A stretch of 9,639 bases of DNA from contig CANPVI010000044.1 of the NCBI GenBank assembly GCA_947581665.1, forward strand, positions 1 to 9,639. Reading direction: 5' to 3'. A model generated the notes under the pieces. The model was not told the DNA's origin. It did no database searches and saw only the letters and a list, made by a program, of their open reading frames with translations. This document shows, piece by piece, positions 1 to 5,745 of the stretch; the first letter of the stretch is position 1; every line of letters begins with the position of its first letter. The stretch comes from an uncultured Atopobiaceae bacterium. Its GTDB lineage: Bacteria > Actinomycetota > Coriobacteriia > Coriobacteriales > Atopobiaceae. The translations under genes and the position numbers were made by a program.

Positions 1-62
1 TCGACGGGGCTTCCCGGGCCAGGGTCGAACTTTGCACTTGACGGGGGTGCGGGGCATATGAT

Positions 63-191
63 TGGGGACGGACCTTTTGTCTTGGAAAAGCCGCAGGTAG
101 GAGACGCGCGGCAAGACGAATGCTCCGTCCCCACTGTCTCCACTGTCTAGACGAATGCTCCGTCCCCACTGTCTCGTACCACTGTCTCGTA
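63..191. repeat. Intergenic repeat cluster: imperfect inverted repeat plus duplicated unit
   Basis: Seen directly: the arm at 63-83 begins tggggacgga and ends gtctt. It is the reverse complement of 113-133 at 18 of 21 positions, with a 29-nt loop (84-112). The right arm lies in a 27-bp unit at 114-140 that recurs exactly at 149-175 (period 35). The short word ccactgtct occurs four times (131-139, 140-148, 166-174, 179-187), the last two inside a 13-bp tandem duplication at 166-178 and 179-191. The layout resembles REP/BIME-type palindromic elements with slippage-type expansion. There is no transposase or target-site duplication in view. A terminator for a gene left of the window is possible, but there is no U-tract directly after the stem. 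Confidence 0.8.
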
Positions 192-376
192 CACCGCAAG
201 CCCTGGCATCGCGGGGAACGTGCCCACTCGGCGTATCGACACAGGCGCGCATCGAACGAGGAGCCGCTCTTCGTCCCCTTCCCTCGCGTTTCCGTCTTGT
301 GGAGTTCGTAGGAGCGTAGGTTTTGGCTGCTACCATGGGGCCCTGCTTTTTGCGCCACGCGGCGAGGGGAGGAGCC
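192..376. other. Non-coding leader before the PFL-family gene
   Basis: With the repeat cluster, this completes a gene-free stretch from 1 to 376. I see no coding pattern on either strand. A weak -10-like TAGGTT (317-322) and TACCAT (331-336) lack a -35 at a usable distance, so I call no promoter. The only clear signal is the purine-rich ribosome binding site just before 377. Confidence 0.5.
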
Positions 377-1741
377 ATGGCCATCGAGCCCGAGGAGATC
401 ATCGAAGTCCTCGACATGGTCTTCGAGCAGAACCTCGACATCCGCACCATCACGCTCGGCGTGTCGCTCGCGGGGTGCGCCTCGCACTCGATGGCGCGCC
501 TCTGCCGCCGCGTCTACGATCGCGTGTGCACGGCGGCCGAGCACCTCGTGGACGTGGCGAGCGCCATTGAGGCCGAGTACGGCATCCCCATCGTGAACAA
601 GCGCGTGTCGGTGACGCCGATCGCGCTCGTCGCGGCGGGCATCCCCGACGAGGACCTCTCCCCCGTGGCCACGGCGCTCGACGACGCCGCCGCCGCCGTG
701 GGCATCGACTACCTCGGCGGCTTCTCCGCGCTCGTGCCGAAGGGCATGGGCGAGGCGGATCGCCGCCTCATCACCTCCATCCCGAAGGCCCTCGCGGAGA
801 CGAGCCGCGTGTGCTCGTCGGTGAACGTGGCCACGAGCCGCGCGGGCATCAACATGGACGCGGTCCTCGCGATGGCGAAGGTCATTCGCGAGACGGCCGA
901 GCTCACGGCGGACGAGGACAGCATCGGCGCCTCCAAGCTCGTGGTGTTCTGCAACATGGTGGAGGATTCGCCCTTCATGGCGGGCGCCATCCACGGCTCG
1001 GGCGAGGCCGACTGCGTGGTGAACGTGGGCGTCTCCGGCCCCGGCGTGATGGCCGCCTCGCTCGAGCAGCTCCCCGAAACCGCCGACCTCATGGCCGTGG
1101 CGGAGCGCGTGAAGGAGACGGCGTTCAAGATCACGCGCGCGGGCGAGCTCGTGAGCCGCGAGGCCGCGCGGCGCCTCGGCGTCGCGAAGGGCATCGTCGA
1201 CCTCTCGCTCGCCCCCACGCCGGCCATCGGCGATTCGGTGGCGCGCGTGCTCGAGATCATGGGCGTCGGCGAATGCGGCGGTCCAGGCACCACGTGCGCG
1301 CTCGCGCTGCTCAATGACGCCGTCAAGAAGGGCGGCGTCATGGCATCGAGCTCGGTGGGCGGGCTCTCAGGCGCCTTCATCCCGGTCTCCGAGGACGCGG
1401 GGATGATCGCCGCGGCCACAGACGGGGCCCTCACGCTCGAGAAGCTCGAGGCGATGACGAGCGTGTGCTCGGTGGGGCTCGACATGGTGGCCGTGCCCGG
1501 CGACACCACGATAGAGGCGCTCGCCGGCCTCATCGCCGACGAGATGGCCATCGGCGTCATCAACAACAAGACCACCGCCGTGCGCGTGATCCCCGCGATC
1601 GGCAAGCGCGAGGGCGACGTCGTGCGCTTCGGCGGGCTCTTCGGCGAGGCGCCGGTGATGGCGCTGAACGGCCACGCGGGCACCGTCTTCGCACGCCGCG
1701 GGGGCCGCTTCCCCGCACCCCTGAACTCGCTCAGGAACTAG
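377..1741 (+). CDS. PFL family protein (UPF0210 / DUF711), function unknown
   Basis: This is a 454-aa cytoplasmic protein, matching the roughly 450-aa length of the UPF0210 family. The N-terminal stretch around residues 5-30 (EIIEVLDMVFEQNLDIRTIT) is the family signature. The Gly/Ser-rich segment near residues 300-345 (GGPGTT, then GGVMASSSVGGLSGAF) and the C-terminal NNKTTAVRVIP stretch also fit. Family knowledge: these proteins have a fold related to pyruvate formate-lyase and are often encoded beside a small ACT-domain protein. No glycyl-radical motif is visible, so PFL activity is not implied. The ATG at 377 is chosen over the in-frame TTG at 323 and ATG at 335. It follows a GGGGAGGAG ribosome binding site, matches the family N-terminus, and the same leader string precedes the MurB fusion gene. 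The stop is 12 nt before the next gene, suggesting co-transcription. No ACT gene lies in the 376 nt upstream. Confidence 0.95.
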   Translation: MAIEPEEIIEVLDMVFEQNLDIRTITLGVSLAGCASHSMARLCRRVYDRVCTAAEHLVDVASAIEAEYGIPIVNKRVSVTPIALVAAGIPDEDLSPVATALDDAAAAVGIDYLGGFSALVPKGMGEADRRLITSIPKALAETSRVCSSVNVATSRAGINMDAVLAMAKVIRETAELTADEDSIGASKLVVFCNMVEDSPFMAGAIHGSGEADCVVNVGVSGPGVMAASLEQLPETADLMAVAERVKETAFKITRAGELVSREAARRLGVAKGIVDLSLAPTPAIGDSVARVLEIMGVGECGGPGTTCALALLNDAVKKGGVMASSSVGGLSGAFIPVSEDAGMIAAATDGALTLEKLEAMTSVCSVGLDMVAVPGDTTIEALAGLIADEMAIGVINNKTTAVRVIPAIGKREGDVVRFGGLFGEAPVMALNGHAGTVFARRGGRFPAPLNSLRN

Positions 1742-1753
1742 CGCGGGACCGCG

Positions 1754-2761
1754 ATGAGCCCGAGGAAAGCGACACGCAACGCCGAGGAGGCTCGGCACGC
1801 GCGGCGAAGCCGTGCGAGTGCACCCGCGCACGCGCAGGCGCCCGCAGGTGCCACCTCGAAGGTGGCGTCCGCAGTCCAGGCGATGACCTGGGTCCAGATC
1901 GTCATCTTCGCCTGCGTGGGCATCGCCATCCTCGCGCTCATCTTCTTCGGCATCGCGAGCTGCGAGAGGAAGGCCCACGTGGGGGCGTGGCAGAGCGAGG
2001 TCGCGCAGGCGGCGGAGCTCACGCACGCGGCGCTCCAGGCGGGCTACGAGGATCGCGTGGCGAGCCTCAAGGAACCGCTCGACAAGGCGAAGGCCGATCT
2101 CGACGCCGTGGTGCGCTCCATCGAGCAGCAGGGCTTTGACGTGGGCTACTACGTGGCCGCGACGGACGGCGAGGAGCTCTTCTCCTACCACGCGGACGAA
2201 GTGTTCTACGCCGCGAGCTCCATCAAGGGTCCCTACGTGCTGAGCAACTTCTCGGAGGGCGTGCCGAGCGGGGGTCGCGGCCTCGTGGAGGAGGCCATCC
2301 AGTGGTCCGATAACGCGGCCTACTGGTACCTCCGCGTGAACTACGGCTACGAGGCGCTCACCGCCCAGCTCTTGGACATCGGCGTGAGCGAGGAAGACGC
2401 CTCCAAAACCTACGTGCATCTCACCCCGGCGCAGCTCGCGACGCTCTGGCTGAAGAACTACTGGGTGCTCGACGATTCGCCGGACGCGGAATTCCTGCGC
2501 TCGGTCTTCGAGAGCCCCGAGAACGCGCCCGTCGCCGCGCTCGGCGAGGGGAGTTACTCGAAGGGCGGCTGGATCGCGACCGAGAGCCTCCACTGCACGG
2601 TGGATGCGGGCATCGTGGACCATGGCGACAACCGCTACGTGATGGCGGCGATGATCAGCGCCGGGGAGGACGAGGAGCTCCTCGGACGCCTCGTGACGGC
2701 GATCGACGCCTACGAGCAGGCCGATTACGCCTACCTCAAGGCCACCGGCGAACTCAGCTGA
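1754..2761 (+). CDS. Membrane-anchored class A beta-lactamase/D,D-peptidase-like serine hydrolase
   Basis: The protein has 335 aa. Residues 1-46 are basic and Ala-rich, residues 47-68 form one transmembrane helix (VQIVIFACVGIAILALIFFG), and a helical stretch runs to about 126. The active domain therefore lies outside the membrane in type II topology. The catalytic set is complete: S155-S156-I157-K158 (SxxK, nucleophile S155), S185-D186-N187 (SDN) and K270-G271-G272 (KTG equivalent), followed by the class-A-like DAGIV segment. SDN is only about 39 residues from the T224-P225 pair, against about 50 in class A beta-lactamases, and no ExxLN omega-loop motif is visible. A D,D-peptidase-like or non-lactamase hydrolase is thus more likely than a true beta-lactamase. 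There is no good ribosome binding site before ATG 1754. With only 12 nt after the previous stop, translational coupling is plausible. M44 is an alternative start just before the membrane helix. Confidence 0.85.
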   Translation: MSPRKATRNAEEARHARRSRASAPAHAQAPAGATSKVASAVQAMTWVQIVIFACVGIAILALIFFGIASCERKAHVGAWQSEVAQAAELTHAALQAGYEDRVASLKEPLDKAKADLDAVVRSIEQQGFDVGYYVAATDGEELFSYHADEVFYAASSIKGPYVLSNFSEGVPSGGRGLVEEAIQWSDNAAYWYLRVNYGYEALTAQLLDIGVSEEDASKTYVHLTPAQLATLWLKNYWVLDDSPDAEFLRSVFESPENAPVAALGEGSYSKGGWIATESLHCTVDAGIVDHGDNRYVMAAMISAGEDEELLGRLVTAIDAYEQADYAYLKATGELS

Positions 2762-2778
2762 TTTCCCTTGCCTGGACG

Positions 2779-2819
2779 AGCCCGCTTGCGTTGTGCGCGT
2801 AGCGCGCGGTAAGCGGGCT
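2779..2819 (+). other. GC-rich hairpin after the serine hydrolase gene
   Basis: AGCCCGCTT (2779-2787) and AAGCGGGCT (2811-2819) form a perfect 9-bp stem. The 23-nt loop is GC-rich and can fold further. The stem starts 17 nt after the stop codon. No U-tract follows on the plus strand, so this may be a Rho-dependent or RNA-protecting 3' hairpin, not a standard intrinsic terminator. GCGGGCTT repeats at 2823-2830 and could compete for the same left arm. Confidence 0.5.
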
Positions 2820-2834
2820 TGCGCGGGCTTAGTC

Positions 2835-2873
2835 AAAAAAAGAGCACTACCTCGGGTTTTGCGCGAGGTGGAG
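2835..2873 (-). terminator. Probable intrinsic terminator of the MurB transcription unit
   Basis: Read on the minus strand, ACCTCG (2869-2864) pairs with CGAGGT (2854-2849). The stem extends outward with two mismatches to about 2873/2845 and is followed by seven Ts (complement of A2835-A2841). The T-run and position about 120 nt after the MurB stop suit a terminator for the leftward operon. The imperfect outer stem lowers confidence. Confidence 0.6.
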
Positions 2874-2887
2874 CGATTCTGCACTGG

Positions 2888-2951
2888 CGTCGAGGAGGGC
2901 CGGTTGCCGCGCACCCCTTCGGGGCGCACCGCAACACGACCCTCTTCGACG
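2888..2951 (-). other. Long structured hairpin in the 3' region of the MurB unit
   Basis: The outer arms 2888-2899 and 2940-2951 are complementary at 11 of 12 positions. They enclose an inner stem (GTTGC 2903-2907 with GCAAC 2931-2935, and CCCC 2914-2917 with GGGG 2921-2924). As minus-strand RNA the inner stem is nearly continuous: 15 positions, one G-G mismatch and two G-U wobbles, closed by a GAA loop. The wobbles would be C/A mismatches in plus-strand RNA, which suggests that the minus-strand transcript is the functional one. It lies between the MurB stop and the proposed terminator. It could be a 3' stabiliser, a Rho-blocking element or a small RNA. No known RNA family was recognised. Confidence 0.6.
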
Positions 2952-2993
2952 AAAGGAAAACAGACGCACCGTAGACGGCCCTCCGCGGTGAAA

Positions 2994-4892
2994 TCAATTC
3001 GGGTTTTCCGTCTCCAGATACGGGCCGACGCGCTGGACCTCGGGTTCCAGCGTCACGCCGGAGGTCTCCTCGACCTTCCGCCGCACGAGGTCGATGAGGT
3101 CCGACACGTCCTTCGCGCTCGCCTCGTCCACGTTCACGATGAAGCCGGCGTGCTTCCGGGACACCTCGGCACCGCCGATGCGCGTGCCCTTGAGTCCGGC
3201 GTCTGCGATGAGCTTGCCCGCGTAGTGGCCCTCGGGGCGCTTGAACGTGGAGCCCGCGCTCGGCACGTCGAGCGGCTGCTTGGCGGCCCTGAGCTCCGTG
3301 AGCTCGTCGATGCGCTTCTGCACCACCTCGGGATCCTCGGGCCTGAGCAAGAACGTGGCCGTGAGGACGGTGAGGCCCTCGTCGCGCACGCGACTGTGGC
3401 GGTACGCGAAGTCGAGCTCGCGGTTCTGGAGCATCTTCACCTCGCCCGACGGGAAGTGCACCATCGCGCTCTCGAGCACATCGCCCATGCAAAAGTCGTA
3501 GGCACCGGCGTTCATGTAGACGGCGCCGCCCACGGTCCCCGGGATGCCGGAGGCGAACTCGAGGCCCTTGAGCCCCGCGTAGGCCGCAGCTCCCGCGAGG
3601 TCCTTCAAGGTGACGCCGCAATCCGCGTAGAGGCGCGCGACGCCGAACTTCGGGATCCAATTCGCATCGACGCGCATCGTCTTGAGACGGCTCGTGGAGA
3701 ACACGACCGCGCGGATTCCCCAGTCGGAGACGAGCAGGTCGGAGCCATTGCCGAGCACGAGCGAGGGCACGCCCCTCTGCCCCAGCAGATCGAGTGCCTG
3801 CGAGAACTTCACCACGGAGGGCACCTCGACGAACACGTCCGCCGGACCGCCGATCTCGAAGGTGGTGTGGTCGGCCATGGGCTCGTTCAGGAAGACGGCG
3901 TCGCGCCCGCAGATCTCGCCGAGCTCCATGGCCACGCCGAGGCGGTCGAAGCCCGAGGCGCACGCGTCGAGGATGCGAGCACAGCGGATGGTGGCGGCGT
4001 GCGGCATGAGCGGGCTCTCCGTGGCCCCCTCGCGCACGAGCGTCGAGACGTGCTCGATCTCGCCGGTGAAGTCATCGCCCGCATAGGGCGCGGAGATCTC
4101 CTCCTCGTGGCCATTGTCCCAAGAAACTTGCAGGTCGGTGGGCCGATGCAGCGGCCATGCGCGGAGGGTGGCGTGTTCGAAGGCGAGCGTGCACTCGGAT
4201 TGCTCGCGCGTCGCCGCGGCTTCGAGGTGGCAGGGCACGCCCCCGAGGACGAGATCGGCCACGTCCTCGACGTCCACGTCGTGGGCCCACTCGTGGCCCA
4301 CGGACGTGACCTCGGGATTTCCCGTGGTGAAGGCGTCGAGCCAACTCGCCGCGTAGGTGCCGAGGTCGAGGAGCACGCCACCCTGCACGGGCTCGGTGAA
4401 GTAGCCCTCCCTCGCCTCGGGGTAGTCCATGGCGATGCGCGCGTCGACGGATCGGAGCTCGCCCAGGGCCCCCGAATCCACGAGCTCGAGGATCTTTCGC
4501 CACAGCGGCTGGAACCGAGGCTTCATGGCCTCCACGAGGAGCACGCCCGCGCGCTGCGCGGCATCCGTGATGGCGATGGCCTGCGCGCAGGACACGAACG
4601 CGGGCTTCTCCACGAGCACGGGCTTGCCGGCGTCGATGGCCTCGATCGCCCACTCCGCGTGCTGGAGATGGGGAACGGCGAGGTAGACGACGTCGATCTC
4701 GGGATCGGCGATGAGCGCCTCGGGCGTGGGCTTGGGCACGCAGCCGAACTCCCTCGCGAAGGCCATCACATGCTCGGTCGTGCGCCCCGCGCACGCCACG
4801 AGCTCGGCGTCCGCCACGTGTGAAAGCGAGGTGGCGAAGCGTCGCGCGATGCCTCCCACTCCGATGATGCCCCAGCGTATCGTCTCTGCCAC
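2994..4892 (-). CDS. murB: Gfo/Idh/MocA oxidoreductase-MurB fusion (UDP-N-acetylenolpyruvoylglucosamine reductase)
   Basis: One uninterrupted 632-codon frame holds two full-length enzymes. Residues 1 to about 321 are a Gfo/Idh/MocA oxidoreductase of the dihydrodiol-dehydrogenase-like group: Rossmann motif GIIGVGGIA (8-16), VPHLQHAEWA (73-82), E95-K96-P97 and GGVLLDLGTY (171-180). Residues from about 322 to 632 are MurB, which uses FAD and NADPH to reduce UDP-GlcNAc-enolpyruvate to UDP-MurNAc. Visible MurB motifs are HTTFEIGGPAD (342-352), GNGSDLLVSD (381-390), PGTVGGAVYMNAGAY (451-465), Y497-R498, AGSTFK with the likely catalytic S548, and LEPEV with E618. The MurB half is of usual size, so the linker is almost nil. 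The GTG at 4892 is chosen for its GGGGAGGAG leader and position before the Rossmann motif. The gene lies 26 nt after ecfT. The substrate of the first domain is unknown. A separate MurB start at M322 (3929) is possible but has no visible ribosome binding site. Confidence 0.93.
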   Translation of the reverse strand: MAETIRWGIIGVGGIARRFATSLSHVADAELVACAGRTTEHVMAFAREFGCVPKPTPEALIADPEIDVVYLAVPHLQHAEWAIEAIDAGKPVLVEKPAFVSCAQAIAITDAAQRAGVLLVEAMKPRFQPLWRKILELVDSGALGELRSVDARIAMDYPEAREGYFTEPVQGGVLLDLGTYAASWLDAFTTGNPEVTSVGHEWAHDVDVEDVADLVLGGVPCHLEAAATREQSECTLAFEHATLRAWPLHRPTDLQVSWDNGHEEEISAPYAGDDFTGEIEHVSTLVREGATESPLMPHAATIRCARILDACASGFDRLGVAMELGEICGRDAVFLNEPMADHTTFEIGGPADVFVEVPSVVKFSQALDLLGQRGVPSLVLGNGSDLLVSDWGIRAVVFSTSRLKTMRVDANWIPKFGVARLYADCGVTLKDLAGAAAYAGLKGLEFASGIPGTVGGAVYMNAGAYDFCMGDVLESAMVHFPSGEVKMLQNRELDFAYRHSRVRDEGLTVLTATFLLRPEDPEVVQKRIDELTELRAAKQPLDVPSAGSTFKRPEGHYAGKLIADAGLKGTRIGGAEVSRKHAGFIVNVDEASAKDVSDLIDLVRRKVEETSGVTLEPEVQRVGPYLETENPN

Positions 4893-4918
4893 GGCTCCTC
4901 CCCTTCCTGGTTTCGATC

Positions 4919-5704
4919 CTATGGTAGCGAGCCGAGCGCGATGATCAGCACCGCGTAGAGGATGAGCGCCCCGAACGCGCACGCGTCGGCGCGCGTGAGG
5001 CGAAGGGGACGCCAACGGGTTCGCGGCGCGCCACTCTCCCATCCGCGCGAATCGAGCGCGAGGGAGAGGCGCTCGGCATGGCGAAGCGCCGCCGCGAGAA
5101 TGGGGACGACGAGCGCCGCGAGCGAGCGAATGCGCTGCATGGGCGTGCCACGCGCGATCGGCCCGCCGCGCGAGGCCTGCGCCTCGCGCACCGCCTGGAA
5201 CTCCTGCCCGAGCGTGGGCACGAAACGCAACGCGAGGGAGAGCACGAACGCCCACTCCTCCACGGGCGCCCCGAGGTGGCGAAGCGGCGAGAGCAGGATC
5301 GAGAGCGCGGCCGCGAGCTCCCCCGCCGGCGTCGTGGCGAGCAGGATCGCGCCATAGCACACGATGAGGCCCACGCGAAAGCCGTAGGTGAGCGACGTCT
5401 CGAGGCCCCCTTGCGTGACGGAGAAGACCCACCAACTCCAGATGACGGGACCGGTGCGCGTGTAGATGAGGTTCAGGGAGGCCACCAACGCGAGCGGCAC
5501 GATGATGGGCAACACCGTGAGCAGGAAGCGCCCGATGCGCTGGCGTCCGAGCGCGAGGAGCGCGATCACGAACAGCGCGGCGATGAGGGCCCCCACGGGC
5601 GTCGCCACGAAGAAGCTGAGCACCATGAGCGCGAGGGCGCCGAGGATCCTCGTCCGCGGATCGAGGGTGGCAAGCGGCGCGCGCGGAGGAGGAGGGGGCA
5701 GCAT
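4919..5704 (-). CDS. ecfT: ECF transporter transmembrane subunit EcfT
   Basis: This integral membrane subunit couples the ATPases to the S component. Translation gives 261 aa from ATG 5704, close to the usual 260-270 aa. The family N-terminal LDPRTRILG stretch is at residues 14-22. Several hydrophobic helices follow (about 23-50, 60-80 and 105-125), then the cytoplasmic coupling region. Both Xaa-Arg-Gly coupling motifs are present: S178-R179-G180 in QASRGGPIARG and S219-R220-G221 in ALDSRGWE. RFVPTLGQEF (160-169) is also typical. The ATG has a GGGGGAG site 5 nt upstream. An in-frame GTG at 5749 overlaps the ecfA stop as GTGA and would add 15 residues, and it is a real alternative. The family assignment is firm. 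Specificity comes from the neighbouring S component. Confidence 0.93.
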   Translation of the reverse strand: MLPPPPPRAPLATLDPRTRILGALALMVLSFFVATPVGALIAALFVIALLALGRQRIGRFLLTVLPIIVPLALVASLNLIYTRTGPVIWSWWVFSVTQGGLETSLTYGFRVGLIVCYGAILLATTPAGELAAALSILLSPLRHLGAPVEEWAFVLSLALRFVPTLGQEFQAVREAQASRGGPIARGTPMQRIRSLAALVVPILAAALRHAERLSLALDSRGWESGAPRTRWRPLRLTRADACAFGALILYAVLIIALGSLP

Positions 5705-5745
5705 CTGCGCTCCCCCACCGCCATCCCCCGTGTTCCGTGCGAAGC

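Noticed and set aside
38..62. Promoter-like TTGACG (38-43) and TATGAT (57-62)
   Set aside because: The boxes are only 13 nt apart, too close for a sigma-70 type promoter, and no gene starts soon after.
114..191. Possible CRISPR array
   Set aside because: There are only two 27-bp copies separated by 8 nt, which is far too short for spacers, and no cas genes are present.
323..376. Upstream starts TTG 323 or ATG 335 for the PFL-family gene
   Set aside because: They would translate the purine-rich ribosome binding site and add 18 or 14 residues not expected at the family N-terminus.
377..1741. True pyruvate formate-lyase activity
   Set aside because: No glycyl-radical motif near the C-terminus and no activase gene nearby. 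The name reflects fold similarity only.
1367..2929. 520-codon minus-strand open frame opposite the PFL and serine hydrolase genes
   Set aside because: It has no domain signature and spans two genes and an intergenic region. It is a GC-driven shadow frame.
2835..2990. Known structural RNA (SRP RNA, tmRNA, 6S) in the structured 3' region
   Set aside because: I found neither the SRP GGAAG/AGCAG loop pattern nor a tRNA-like CCA end. Only a generic hairpin and terminator can be supported.
2793..4823. 676-codon plus-strand open frame antisense to the MocA-MurB gene
   Set aside because: It is rich in Arg, His and Glu with no recognisable domain, lies opposite a frame with many conserved motifs, and is the usual by-product of very high GC third positions.
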